From positions 5,039,689 to 5,103,688 of the forward strand of contig NC_079914.1 in the NCBI RefSeq assembly GCF_024868665.1: a stretch of DNA of 64,000 nucleotides, read 5' to 3'. The stretch is from Triplophysa rosa. Its lineage: Eukaryota > Chordata > Actinopteri > Cypriniformes > Nemacheilidae. The notes under the pieces are model-generated. The model had not been told where the DNA came from. It saw nothing but the letters and a program-made list of their open reading frames with translations, and searched no databases. The position numbers and the translations under genes were made by a program. This document shows positions 48,053 through 60,335 of this stretch, one piece after another; positions within the stretch are counted from its first letter, which is position 1; every line of letters begins with the position of its first letter.

Positions 48053-49180
48053 AGTATGGTATAACTATCACAATAGGACCCTAAAAACTACTGTATTTTG
48101 ATTCTAAGGGCAAGGTATGGTTCTTTCACTGTATACTGTATATTTTTATAGTAATACCAAAATATAAATAAGAAATAATAATTCTGAAATAAGAACATTA
48201 ATGAGTGATCAAACTATTTAAAGAAAAGCTAAACAACCACTTGCATAATGGGCCATTATCTTGTTTTAACTTTGTAAGAGGCAGGTGTATTATAAATAGC
48301 TACAACAAAGAAAATAAGAAAAGGACGCTGCCAGAAAGTGATATTATTCATAACACTCTCAGTCCACACAGTGAGTGGACATCTTAAGTGATGCAGTAAA
48401 GCAGAAACAGACAGAATGGTATAAACCGTATATGCCTCCGCGATTAGGTGCAGCATCTGCTCAAGCCAGCCAGGGACGCCTCTCTCATACCTGCTCTCCA
48501 TTCAAATGAAACAAAGCGAAGATGTTTTGCTTAAGTCTCCTGGCAGCAGCCGTAATTCCCCACACACCTGCAGCCTCGCGGAATCAACTTTTTTATTGAG
48601 GTCAACAGGACCTGCTTTATCTCAAGGGTATGGAAATTCATCTCGGGAACCAGGTGGCATTGTTTTATTGTGCCAACCAAGAGAAGATAAAAGGAAAACC
48701 CCAGAGCCTTTCGGAGAAAACGAGCGGAAAATCAAAAGAGCCTAGCGTCTTCTGCGAGCAGCTTTCCCAAAACCGTCTATAGGCCTTCATACTTTCTTTC
48801 CATCTCTCTTTCAGTCTCAGAGCGAGTTTTGGCTCTACACTGGCTTTCCCAATCAGCCGTGAATGAAGAGCCGGGCTACGTGGCACGGTCGGGGGACAGA
48901 CCGCTCGCAATCTGTCAGGCTGATCTTGGCAGCTTTCGCGTTGTGGTTAATGAGGTCAGTGGCACTCATCTGCAGATGCCAGAGCGTCCACAGCGCGTAC
49001 TGTCTGATGCCCAGGTGCCATCATTTTCAAAGCTCTTTCCTCAGAGGTCACTTCTACACAATGCATTTTCTGTAAAGCGTTATACCACTAATGTGATGCA
49101 TTTTGTGATTTTCTAGATCTGACAGAAAATGGTATGATAGTTATGCCTCACAGTAGACGTTGAAAATTGAAAGATTTACG

Positions 49181-49226
49181 TTCACATTTAAGCATTATCC
49201 AAAGCCGCTTACATAACTCAGGAATG
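49181..49226 (-). mobile_element. SINE/LINE tail fragment
   Basis: ACATTTAAGCATTATCCAAAGCCGCTTAC is the reverse of the GTAAGCGGCTTTGGATAA tail type found in the SINE copies here. Only the tail is present. Confidence 0.4.
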
Positions 49227-49377
49227 GATATATCCAACTACAATGGCTATAGAAACTTTATATTGAAAAATACAACTTTTGTTCCTCAAATGCCGAAGCA
49301 ATATAATAGTATATTGTCCAAAAAACTAAGGTATTACCATGGTACATTTTACTTCTAAGCATAATCACTAACCTGCC

Positions 49378-49605
49378 TGTCTGTATTCTTCTGCAGAACA
49401 CAAATGAAGATATTTTGAAGAACGTTGATAACCAAACAACACTGGCCCCCATTGACTTCCATTGTATGAACACAAAACTGCTGAGACATTTCTCAAAATG
49501 TCTTCCTTTGTGTTCCACAGAATAAACAGTCATATACAGGTTTTGAATAGCATGAGGGTGAATAATGACAACATTTCTATTTTAAGGCAAACCTCTTTTA
49601 AGGGG
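49378..49605 (+). mobile_element. Foldback MITE family 1, ends worn
   Basis: TTCTTCTGCAGAACACAAATG, GTTGATAACCAAACAACACTGG, CCCCCATTGACTTCC, and CTTCCTTTGTGTTCCACAG then CATGAGGGTGAATAATGAC. Same orientation as 32808-33102. Confidence 0.82.
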
Positions 49606-49674
49606 TACCTACATTTTTGGATGAAATTCCATTTTAATGTCTAATGTCAGTCTACAGTTAGCTTAATTCTAGAG

Positions 49675-50639
49675 TAGTGGTTCTCAACGGGGAGCCGGGG
49701 CACACAAGGGGGCCCCAGCTGACTTCCAAGGGGGCCTCAAGACAGGGGCGTAGCTACATGGTGGCTCTTGGGTGGCCACGGCTACCCCTGAATGATGGAT
49801 GGCCACCTATCTGGTCACCTCTGTTGTAAGATGTGTGTCGGAGTTTACGGAGTTCTGCGCAGATCATTTAGCGTATGCACAGGAAGTAACGCGAGAACAT
49901 TACTCTCGCGTTAATATGATGTCATGCACTGACGCAAACAGTCTGAGCGCTATAGCTGAACAGCTGCTAACCGCTTTGTGACAGTGTACTGTCTGTGTAC
50001 CATGGAAGTTCATCGCGAGCAGAAGGATCAGGTCAGTAAAATCAGTCTTGTTTAACTGGATTTCATTCATTATTTACATTTCCCGAAGGTTTAAGTTGGG
50101 GTACTGCAATGTTTATTTTCTATAAAAAATGCTAACTTAATGCAACAGATAGCTAGCAAATTATTTTAAAATAATGTTAGCACATGAAAGCATTGCAAAT
50201 AAATTGTTTACTTTACGTTCGTTGTGTTTGTTTTTGACCAGCAAACTATGTGTAATGAAGAATTGGTGTAAATTACAGTAGAAGTTAAAGAATTTCTGTC
50301 TGTAAGGATTTTCTGGTCACCCTAATAAAATCACTGGGTCTTACCTGGCCACCTCTAAATAAAAGTTCTGGCTATGCCCCTGTCTCAAGATGAGAAAAAT
50401 AATTCTAATTATTTCGCCACTTCCAGCTGACTTCCAAGGGGGCCTCAAGATGAGAATATTTTTTAATTAATTTATTATTTCGCCGTTTTTATAATAAATA
50501 AATGTTTTTTCCAGTAAAAGTAAAGCTCTAAAATATTTTAAGTTTCTTTGAGGTTTTGTGAGTGGGGGGGCCTTTGAATATTGTTGAATACAATGGGGAG
50601 CCTTGGAGTCACAAAGGTTGAGAACCCTGTTCTAAAGTA
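49675..50639. mobile_element. hAT-like element (outer) hosting a second hAT-like element
   Basis: Ends TAGTGGTTCTCAACGG and, in reverse, CAGGGTTCTCAACCTTTG. Flanks ttctagag (49667-49674) and ttctaaag (50640-50647) match at 7 of 8. Without the inner element it is about 320 bp and contains a tandem duplication of a CAGCTGACTTCCAAGGGGGC block (49713 and 50426). Confidence 0.8.
49743..50382 (+). mobile_element. hAT-like element (inner) with CAGGGGCGTAGCTA ends
   Basis: 640 bp, ends CAGGGGCGTAGCTAC and, in reverse, CAGGGGCATAGCCAG. Flanking octamers cctcaaga (49735-49742) and tctcaaga (50383-50390) agree at 7 of 8. A start codon at 50002 opens MEVHREQKDQ before a possible donor (gtcagt), perhaps a trace of the parent transposase's first exon. 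The 60-codon frame at 49799-49981 carries no motif. Confidence 0.8.
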
Positions 50640-51257
50640 ATAAATATTATTGTAAACTGAACTCCAACGGACATCAACAGAATGATCTTTACTCTACAAC
50701 GAGTTTCATCAATATTTCAAACTGCATTTACCATCGTGCAATTCATAAGGCTACCCTGTAATAAAATACAATACGATACAAGCAGCACGTTCAGGCCTGC
50801 TTGCGTGCTTTCCCTCGCCATTGCAAAGGTGCCCAAAGATGGAGTTTCTACTGGATTAGAGTCCAGATGGTGACTCCGCATAGTAACTGGAACAGTGGGC
50901 TAATCCACCATTACACAGGCTTAAAGTCACTGTTATCATCGACCTCTCGCTACTCGACAGATAAAGTGACTCCAATGATCAGCAGATATACAGAAAGCAT
51001 AGTATTGTAAACAATGCAATCTTGTTGAAAAGAAATGTGATTTAGGGTACGTTTACATAACAACATCATACTAATAAATGGCCATTGTTATGTAAATGAA
51101 TGGCCATGACAAGTTTTCTGTGTTTAGTTGGCGCATAAGCTATTGAAAAAAATGCTTAGAAAGTGATTAATCACTGCACACAGCCAATAGAATTGATTTC
51201 CATGACTTTCACGAAATTTCGCTATTGGACTGCACCATTAACATATTACAGGGTCAA

Positions 51258-51398
51258 CCCCTTTAGAGCAACCCAAGGTTAAGTATCATGCTCAAGGGCA
51301 TAATGGTGTCATCTAATGGCTTGCTTCCTACGATGATCAACCCGGCAACCTTCTAGTTACCGGCTCTGAGTCTTAACTACTATACCACACCACCAAGT
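51258..51398. mobile_element. SINE/LINE-derived fragment, copy 1
   Basis: ATGCTCAAGGGCATAATGGTG, then CAACCCGGCAACCTTCTAGTTACC and CCACACCACC follow the CTTGCTCAAGGGCAC ... GCAACCTTCTGGTTACC pattern also seen at 58008-58198. Confidence 0.5.
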
Positions 51399-53731
51399 CA
51401 ATTCAATCAAGTCACGGCACTCTTTAGTGTCTTAATGTCTATTAGACAATTAGACAATTAGAAAGCCCTTAAAATGACTTATGTCACTATACTAAACCAT
51501 AATTTACACCTTCCAGTCGCAAAAGTCAGTGAAAGCAGAAAGACAGCTCCGTGAGCCAAGTGCATTTCATATAGTCATGGCCAGTAAACGGATTACTTAA
51601 AGTGTGTCCGGGTGTGTGCTGAGAATCACGCTGGGAAACCATCCTGTCCTGCAGTGCGCAGGCACTTGGCAGGGCCTGAGTGCCCTCCACCATCCAAGCC
51701 TGCCGCCCAGAAGAACAAAAGCCAACGCCAAATCCCAAGGTGCCAGCTCTGGCCGGCCCAACTGTCTGCTGCAACTTCCTGTTGTCAATATCCTTGGGGA
51801 TTGCCTGAGACACTTGAGAAAATTGAAAAATGGACTACAAAAATACAGTTTGCAGCACAAGAGTGAGGTGAAGGTGTGGAAGGGGTTGAGGAGGTTTTTG
51901 AAAGGATTTGAGTTTTGATTATGGGCAACGAAGCAGGGAGCAGGCAATTTTGGGTTTCTACCTGGATCACTTTGTGGAAAAGACTAGCATGTCATGTTTT
52001 GGATGCCATTGTGTTGTTGTCTTCCCTTGTTTGGGTTTGTAGCTATCTTAACCAGCAACTAGCATTACTATCTTAGTTTTGCTGGTGAGTAGCATAGCAA
52101 TTCCGGTCAACCAACTTGGACCAGTGTTGAAAATTCAAAATGGCAGCCAAGATTTTCAAGCTCTGATAGCATCTTTGGTTTAGAGTCAGAACAATGCAGT
52201 TTCACAAACAAAAAGAAAAATCGCTAAATCACCTTGGCACACATCTTTGGTTACGCTGAGAACATTCAAGAAAACAAACGAGAAAAGGATCCAGAGCTGT
52301 GTTCATTGTTAATGTATTAAGATGAATTTGTTTGTCTCGTTGCGTTTAGGGATCCTGATCAAAAAAAGAATACAAAAGAGAAAGTCACAAATGCAAACAC
52401 ATTGACAGATTCATTGTTTTGTGCTCTCTGGTCGAGACAGTAGAGGTGGCACTGGAAAGGGACGGGTTTGGACACAGGAATGATACAAGCAAGTGCACAT
52501 AGATGGGAGGGAGGAGAGGGCAGACAGCAGCTATTGGACGCAGGCAGATAAATCCCCAGGACCAGATGGTGCTTCAGCATTCACAGATTAGCAGCCGAAC
52601 TAAAGCCTGAAACCCATTCAAACACGCACATGCAGCTTTGTTTCTCTACTGTATATTAGTGAAGACATCTCATAGACTGCTGGTAATACAGACTGATAAC
52701 AAAATGCAATTACCAACAAAGAATATCACTAAATTTGCCGTTAAGTAAGACTCTTACAGTATCCCCTCACTACCCTATTAAGAAACTACAGGTACATACG
52801 AGAGAATTTCTCTGATCTGTTTAGCTGCCACTTGAAATTCCACAAGCAACTGGAAATTGAGTGATCTTGTGCTGACACAGCAGGCAGGGTGGAAATCTCT
52901 CCTGGACCTGTCTTACGCATCGTGTGTCAACGTCCTGCTATCCTGTGTATCTCCTGTATCTCGGGATGAGGGTTTGTTTATGCGTGCAGAGTAATATTTG
53001 TGTGACGCTTCCTACTTCGAAACATTCAAGGAACGCATTCATTGTCTTTGTTTCAAAATCAGTTAGCACATTACATATTTCAATTAGTCATGCTAAGATC
53101 TCTGATAAATAACTAATTTCTTACTTCTTGTGAGAAGCTTTGATGGCACCATGAAATTGTTATTTGCATATTAAAACCGGTGTACTTTAACCACTAAGAA
53201 ATTAAACTCAGCATAATTTAATTTGCCTTGAAAAAGGAGCGTGTCGTTTCTAAGTCACTTGCACCAAATGGTTATGCAAACTAACAGTTGTTTCCACACC
53301 CTGCCTCCCATTGTTTGGAACAACACACAATTTGTTTAAATCAAACGTTATCACGTTGAACCACTAAATCAGAGCGATTTGTTATATAACAATAAATATA
53401 TATAAATATAAATATATAGTTGATGCACAGTGATATAAATGTATATATAATTGTAAAATCTAAACTTATTTTGTCTGTATTTAGGTATGTCTGTAAATTG
53501 CTGCCTTTCGCCCTCATAAACAACATGAATAAAACAGATATTAAATTAGCATTATATAAATATATAAACAGTCCCATTACTGCTTACTTTGATTTCAACA
53601 GCCTGGGATTTATCATCAAACAGTGAGAAATGTTGGTAAGATTTGTGATAATGCCAACTGATTTTTGCATTTTTTGAGTCAATCATAAGCATTAGTTCAG
53701 AGAATGAACGCTAGTCTCATAGCACGAACAC

Positions 53732-54470
53732 AAATCAGATCCTTTACCGAGTTTACAAATATGATCCTTAACAAATCAGGTCGTTTACAGAGTTGTTTAC
53801 AAATTAGACTGTTCGCAGAGAATTGTTTACAAATTAGATTGTTTACAGAGAGTTGTTTACAAATTAGATTGCTTACAGAGAGTTGTTTACAAATTAGATT
53901 GTTTACAGAGAGTTGTTTACAAATTAGATTGTTTACAGAGAGTTGTTTACAAATTAGATTGCTTACAGTTTACAAATCAGATAATAGTTATAGTTTGTAA
54001 ATTGGATCACTTACAACGTTGTTTACAAATCAGATCGTTTTTACAAATTAGATTGCTTGCAAAGAACCGTTTACAAATTAGATCGTTTACAGTTTACAAA
54101 TCAGATTATTTATAGTTTATAAATCAGATCAATTACAGAGTTGTTTACAAATCAAATTGTTTACAGTTATAAATCAGATTGTCTACAGGGAATTGTTTAC
54201 AAATTGGATCATTTACAGTTTACAAATCAGATCGTTTACAGTTTACAAATCAGTTCATTTACAGAGTTGTTTACAAATCAGATTGTTTACAGTTATAAAT
54301 CAGATTGTTCACATATAATTTACAGTTGTTTGCAAATCGGATTGTTTTCTGTAGAGTTTACAATAAGATCGTTTACATTTTAAAATGAGATCATTCACAT
54401 CGTTTACAAATCAGACAGTTTACAGAGTTTACAAATCAGATTATTTACAGAAATCAGATCGTTTATTAGA
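53732..54470 (+). repeat. GTTTACAAAT minisatellite with a regular 30-bp core
   Basis: Six units of exactly 30 bp start at 53791, 53821, 53851, 53881, 53911 and 53941 (AGTTGTTTACAAATTAGATT then GTTTACAGAG). To the right, 15-30-bp variants continue to about 54470 with decreasing regularity. Since 30 is a multiple of 3, the array is read as repeated SCLQIRLFTE in one frame (53704-54000), a chance ORF. Confidence 0.93.
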
Positions 54471-55760
54471 AATGATTAATAATATTGATCCGATTCTACA
54501 TTTTGATCATCTTTGACTTTGCAAGCTCCACATACAGTAACTTCTAATATTCAGCAACATGGTTGCCATAAAAATCCTTAAACAAACAGCAGATCAATGC
54601 TTGACGCTGTTATGAGTTTATAAGGTTTCTCTAATAGACCAATATGAAATGAAAAAAGAATGCAATGTGAGCGCATTTAAAAGGAGAAATGTTTAGTCAG
54701 CTAAACAAAATGGAGTACTGAGGACTTAAGTAATGTCAGTTAAATTTGTCACAATGTCTAAAGGTCTTAGAACGCATTATAGGTATCTTTACACTGATGC
54801 CTGATTTATCAGCTCATTCAATTTATATGCTTTGCCAGTACATAGACGCAAAACATAGGCACTGCAGGCGCTATGTATCCCTTTGAATAAAAGCACCTGT
54901 CAAACATGCAGAATGTAAATGTAATTTGCATAGAGAAAAGGCACATTGGGCTCTTATAACAGCAACGTTTTTCATGTGCTTTAGCTCTTGGATGGGATGT
55001 AAATATAGGCATAAAGGATATCTAATATTCATATGGCTTAACACATCACATGTCCTAAGGGGGCTTGAGGCCCCTGACCACAACATTGTGTGTTGAATTT
55101 GGTCAAACATGCAAAAAAGCTCCAGAAGCAGAATTAAAAAACCCAAAACCATATCTGGTCACTCTTGGAATTCATGTAGTTGTAAACCCGCTAACCTCTA
55201 GCTTTAGTTATGAGGACGTAGGCGCACATAAACACACATCTCGCGTTTCTGCGTTGGAGGAACGATGCCTGCACCACAGCATTGCCGAACCGTAAGTGTG
55301 CATTAGCGTGCATGGTAAATCAGACTTAAAACCAGTCATAGCACAGATGCATTAGCATGGGGACAGCTGGGAATTGGGTCAAAGTAATTGCCCATCAGTG
55401 GAAACGTGAGAAGAACAAAAAAATGGAAAGAGAGGCAGAGGAAGAGAGAGATTTACAGATGTGTGAAATGTGAGAAAGTGGGGGTTGGGAGACAGGAAAT
55501 ATAAACGATACCACAAATAGAAGAAATTTCAAGGAGAAAAAGAAGAAAGGAAAACTGTAAGCTAAAATGAGATGAAGCATGCACACTGGTCGTTCATAAT
55601 TTACGATGATTGGAAGGAAGGGTTAGTGGCTGACACTGCCCTTTCTGCGCACATCTATTTATTTGATGTTGCCATTGCCAAGCATGTCGCTTAAAGATCT
55701 AGATCCAAACAGCTCCTTTGCTGACCCTGCAATGCATATTGTTTACAAAAAGATGCTTTC

Positions 55761-56161
55761 TTAAAGGTCCAGTGTTTTAAATATAGTAGCATCTAGTGGT
55801 GAGGTTACGAATTGCAACCAATGGCTCACTCCACCCATCGCCCCTCCCTTTCTAAGTACTACAGAGGCTGACCGAGGGTTAGGATGTCGTCACGTTTTCG
55901 CTTCTTTGCAAAAGGAGATAACTTGTATACAAAACACGCTCTGTAAAGCATTTTGTCCGTTAAGGGCTCCTGTAGAAACAACATGCGGAATTCCAATACA
56001 AGGGACCCGCGGTGTATGTAGATAGAAATAGCTCATTCTAAGGTAATAAAAACATAACACTTCATTATGTAAGGTCTTTATACACCTCTGAAGACAGTTA
56101 TGTATATTACATAGCATTTCTGTCAAACGATCCTCCAAAAGATTATACACAGCACCTTTAA
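55761..56161 (+). mobile_element. TTAA-bounded MITE, family 2, longer copy
   Basis: 401 bp from TTAAAGGTCCAGTGTTTTAA to CACAGCACCTTTAA, co-linear with 7227-7531 and in the same orientation. It keeps the middle block (TTGCAAAAGGAGATAACTTG to ATTTTGTCCGTTAAGGGC) lost from the other copy. Confidence 0.82.
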
Positions 56162-56300
56162 AGCTGCAATCTGTAACTTCTGCCTCTATATCGCCATCTC
56201 TGTTTGAAACATAATATTTCAGGTTGCCTTACAGACTCATCTTTACTTCAAATTATAAATCATTATTATGACCTTACACATGTTAATCAAGGTGCAGTAA
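56162..56300 (+). repeat. Dispersed repeat with GCCTCTATATCG block, copy 2
   Basis: Begins AGCTGCAATCTGTAACTTCTG directly after the TTAA MITE at 55761-56161 and shares the CCTCTATATCGCCATCTCTG block with 10955-11095. Confidence 0.5.
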
Positions 56301-57189
56301 AGAGGCAGTTGTCCTTTGGAACACCTTTATGCACTTGTCTAAAGATACGGCAGGCAATTTTAGAGAAGTTAGCAATAGCAAGCTAGCTTTAAACACAATA
56401 TCCCATCCTCCCTTTAGAGAGCTCACCAAAGCCACCCACGAAAGGATTCTATTTGTCTATAAAAAAAACTAATGAAAGTGTTGATACAATGCGTGTTTTA
56501 AATAAATATGAATCATTGTATTTGTCAAAGTTTGTGAGCATGTGGCATCAAATATTTGGTACAGTAGCCCAATTGTCTTATGATTACATTCTACATACAT
56601 ATTCTTAGCTATTTTTTTTTGGTGCTGTGAGTAAAACAGTTCTTACAATATTCTCTATTTTTTTGCTTGTTACTGGTTTCTTTACAGGTGAACCACTAAA
56701 ATAACCTGGGAATACATTTTTGGGGGAATTGGAAATACAGTTATTTTTGTCATCACTAAGGCTGTTTGACTCTTGGGTATCTGTGTGACTGCAAACACAC
56801 CGGCCAGGCAGATACACATAAACAGCCAAAGAGAACATTCCACACAGTCACCATTACTTAAGTCACTGAGGTTAATCAAAAGTGTGTCACTTTAACAGCT
56901 GACTTCAGCCGTCTATTTTGGGCTTAGAGAAAAGGACAGAATGGTGATTTTTAGCAGGGAAAATATAAATCTGTGGACTAGCCATCAGCGCATTAAGAAT
57001 GATCTGGAAAACAGTGAGACTGAAAAAAGTGAAAGAACAAGTTTAAGACTTTTATACAAAAACTTCTTGTTTTGTAACTGTGACAATCAAAGTAAATAAT
57101 CTGTTTGATTATTTTCTTGATTGTGTATATTGCTAATGCATCTATTATCACTATTAAGATTATTTCTTAACTTCTACATATTCAATTTG

Positions 57190-57460
57190 TAGGGATGTAA
57201 CAATATTTTCGTTATCGTGTTATCGCAATAGCAAAATTGTCTCAATATTATCGTGGTCACATGACTGTATGAAATGATAGGTCTTTCGGGCCTAACATAG
57301 AGAATGTTAGAAAAGATAAAAGATGTTACCTCTGTCAAGGTCAACAGTTATGATTAGAGGATAAAGAAAAGAGGATAAAAATAGTGCAATAAATACCGTA
57401 CAGTGGACTCTATACCGAGGTATTACCGTACTGTGAGATTTTGATATTGTTACATCCCTA
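57190..57460. mobile_element. Short inverted-repeat element with TAGGGATGTAACAATAT ends
   Basis: 271 bp, left TAGGGATGTAACAATATTTTC and right, in reverse, TAGGGATGTAACAATATCAAA. No clear flanking duplication. The end type is common among hAT-like teleost repeats. Confidence 0.7.
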
Positions 57461-58007
57461 GAGTGTATTTTTGTCACAAATCCCACTGTCACCAAGTCTT
57501 TTAGTTAATTGCTTGCCTCATAATATACATAATGTGGATAAGAATAGATTTGAAACAAAATGTTATAAAGACTTGAGAGTAGGCTGTTTGATACTGACTA
57601 GTAAGCAACCACCTACAAAACACGAAGAACACCCTAGCATCCGCATATTAAATCTCCAACAATCCAATAAATAATCAATCTCTATTAATAATCTAAAGTT
57701 CCATCACAGAAGGTCATTGACACATGCCATTCACCGGTTTGACAGTGCTTTGCTCACTAAAGCATGCTGATTTCTGATTGTGACATCAGGGTTGTTATGG
57801 TAATGCTGGAATCCCTGTGCCAGAGTTCTGCAGGGCCGGCTTCTGTTTCACTGCAGTTGCCATAACAACAGCGGAAATCTCTGTCAGAATCCCACAATGC
57901 TCATGGCCCTTCTGCTGGGCCAGTCTACAAGAGGGATGACTGAACATCCCTATGGGAAGCAGGAAGCAGTCACACACAAAGTTGTACAGTTTTTAATAAG
58001 GCAAAGT

Positions 58008-58198
58008 AGTGAAGTGAAAGTGAAGTGAAAGTGACTTATTTGTCAGGTATGGTTACCCATACCCATTAACCCATCCAGAGAGTAGTGAACACGCACAGCA
58101 AGTCGTGAAGGGGTAAGATGCCTTGCTCAAGGGCACCTCAGTCGTTACCCACCGGCCCTGAGAATCGAACCAGCAACCTTCTGGTCACGAGTCCTGTT
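58008..58198. mobile_element. SINE/LINE-derived fragment, copy 2
   Basis: GTGAAGTGAAAGTGACTTATTTGTC, GGTTACCCATACCC, CCTTGCTCAAGGGCACCTCAG and GAATCGAACCAGCAACCTTC are the ordered blocks of a widespread teleost repeat. GAATCGAACC reversed resembles a tRNA B box. Confidence 0.6.
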
Positions 58199-58296
58199 TC
58201 TGTAGCATATCATATGCAAACCGAATGTATTCAGATTTTCTGAATGTATGTGATAACTGGATGATGTACCACATTGACAAAGTATACAGAGCATAC

Positions 58297-58614
58297 TTAA
58301 AGGGATAGTTCAACCAAAAATAACAATTGTATCATCGTTTACTCACCCTAAACCTGTATAAACATCTTTGTTCTGTGCACACAAAAGAAGATATTTTGAA
58401 AAATGTGGGAAACCAAACAGTTTGGGGCACCATTGACTACCATAGTGGTAGTTTTGCTTCCTATGGTAGTCAATGGTGACCCAGAGCATTGGTTACTTAC
58501 ACTCTCCCAAATATCTTCTGTTGTGTTCAGCAGAACAAATACATTGATATAGGTTTGGAACAACTTCAGGGGAAGTTAACGATGACAGCACATTTTCCCT
58601 TTAACTTTATATTC
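58297..58614 (+). mobile_element. Foldback MITE family 1, variant subfamily
   Basis: 318 bp between TTAA ends (TTAAAGGGATAGTTCAACC to TTTTCCCTTTAA). The centre is a second palindrome, CACCATTGACTACCATAGTGG / CCTATGGTAGTCAATGGTG, absent from the other copies here. Confidence 0.82.
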
Positions 58615-59771
58615 TCTATATTAAATAAACCAGACGTTTTTAAACATTAATGGACTCATTACTTGATCAACCTACTAAAAGATCAAAAAATTTAATTGTG
58701 AGTATTAAAATTGATCCAACATTGACTTTAAAACTGAAACATGCTTTTTTGAAGAAAACCGAACAAATTGCCTTTCACATGCAACGTAATGCAGAATAAT
58801 ACTGTGTACTGTTTCACAGTTTCACGACCTTAACAAATTAAATAAAGATGCTCAAAATCTGTGTTCCCCCAATTACCAAAAACAGAACTGAAGTATTTCT
58901 TTTCCTCTGGAAAAATAATGATCAAACGGCGTAGTAAATTACTGTAATATGCACAAATCGACCACTGCGAGCAACAATCCGAACCCAAAGCCACAACTGC
59001 AGTGTGCAAGTTCTTTGTCGAAAGCTCGCTGATCTTATAGCAAAGCTTCCGACAAGATGAATCAATCGAGGACAATAAACGGCAAACAGAAACCTTTGAC
59101 TTCCAGAAAGTTCCCTGAAGACAGAGTGTCTGTAATGTACTTCAAATCTGCAAATTATTGATGTGAGAAACGTTTCGAGATTTGATCCGTGATGTAGCTG
59201 GTTTAGCCTTGTGACGAGTGACTGAACAAGATCTAATCGAGTTTGTTCAGCTAGCGAGCCTGATTGATTCAATCCCTACCGTCGCTGCAACCCACGGGCG
59301 ACAAAGTCAGGGATTTTATTGGAAAAGCTCAGCCTGGGATAACTCTCGGGTGAACGTTTTACTAATGAGCTGACAGCTGCTCAGTCGGGCCATTCAGGAG
59401 TGTCGGATTTGGCCGGAGGAAAAGGTAAATAGAGAAGAATCCGTTGCAGCGCTTTCACGGTGATTATGTCGCTATTGACATAAGACCTGGGATTTCGGCG
59501 AGAAGACATGTTTGCGGAGTATCTAACGGAGGATTTGCTGAATGCTTTTCGGGTGTTACAGAACCGTGGTAAACACATTTGCCGCCAGACCTTCTCAGGT
59601 ATCAATCGGTGTGTTGAACAAAGAATCTGTGTTCAGCACCTTGGACAGCGTCTCATGTGAAAACCACACGATATGTTTCTGTCACACCTTCAGTGGATCT
59701 TCTGAGGAAATCACATTGCAAACACGTAATTGTAATTATTGCAATGCATTAATCTTGAATTCACATAAAAA

Positions 59772-60015
59772 TATGGAGGATAGTTCACCCAAAAATAAAA
59801 AATCATCCTTTATGCACCCTCATGCGGTTCAAAACCTGTATATGATTCTTTGTAAAGGACAAAAAAGAGATTTAAAGAAATGTCTCAGTGGTTTTGTGTC
59901 CACACAATGGAAGTCAATGCGGGTCAATGTTGTTTGGTCATCAAATTTTTTTCAAATTTCTTCTTTTGTGTTCTGCAGAAGAAAGAAAGTCATACAGTTT
60001 TGGAATCCTAGCTTA
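59772..60015 (-). mobile_element. Foldback MITE family 1, inverted, ends worn
   Basis: GGATAGTTCACCCAAAAATAAA, CACCCTCATGCGGTTCAAAACC, GTGGTTTTGTGTCCACACAATGG and TTTCTTCTTTTGTGTTCTGC. Same orientation as 33915-34217. The frame 59542-60033 runs through it by chance. Confidence 0.75.
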
Positions 60016-60177
60016 AGGCTCAAATTCGAATAAATGTTTAATTTCAATCTTTGACACAATCTTATTCAGTCGATATTAAAGATATCAAGGTTATAGTTTC
60101 ACAGAATGTTCTTTCCATTATGTACGATGTTTCAATGTAGAAAACAGCAAATCACAAAAATGGCTTTAGCTAGGTTT

Positions 60178-60335
60178 TCACAGGCAGGGTCACATTTCTC
60201 AGTTTTTTCAGATGTTTTTATCCAAAGCAATTTACAGTCTGTTCAAGCATATACATTTTATCAGTGTGTGTGTTCACTGGTTTTCGAACCCACAACCTTT
60301 GCACTGCAAATGCAACGACTCATTGCTCACAAAGA
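60178..60335 (-). mobile_element. tRNA-derived SINE, copy 3
   Basis: On the minus strand: a tRNA-like head with GGTTGTGGGTTCGAAAACC (B box), then ACACACACTGATAAAATGTATATGC and the tail CTGTAAATTGCTTTGGATAAAA. It shares its body with 13574-13682. Confidence 0.65.

Noticed and set aside
48256..48501. Minus-strand frame starting MESR followed by a GTATGAG donor-like site, considered as an alternative dock3 first exon
   Set aside because: DOCK3 starts MWTP; the phase (ending after AG of a codon) does not fit exon A, which needs one leftover base that makes Val.
51597..51947. Overlapping 116- and 104-codon frames on opposite strands
   Set aside because: Both strands open over the same GC-richer stretch, neither with a motif or splice sites of note.
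53704..54000. 98-codon frame with a repeated 10-residue unit
   Set aside because: Direct product of a 30-bp minisatellite; no flanking exon signals.
59542..60033. 163-codon open frame
   Set aside because: Its second half is a foldback MITE copy in an arbitrary frame; no known motif in the first half.
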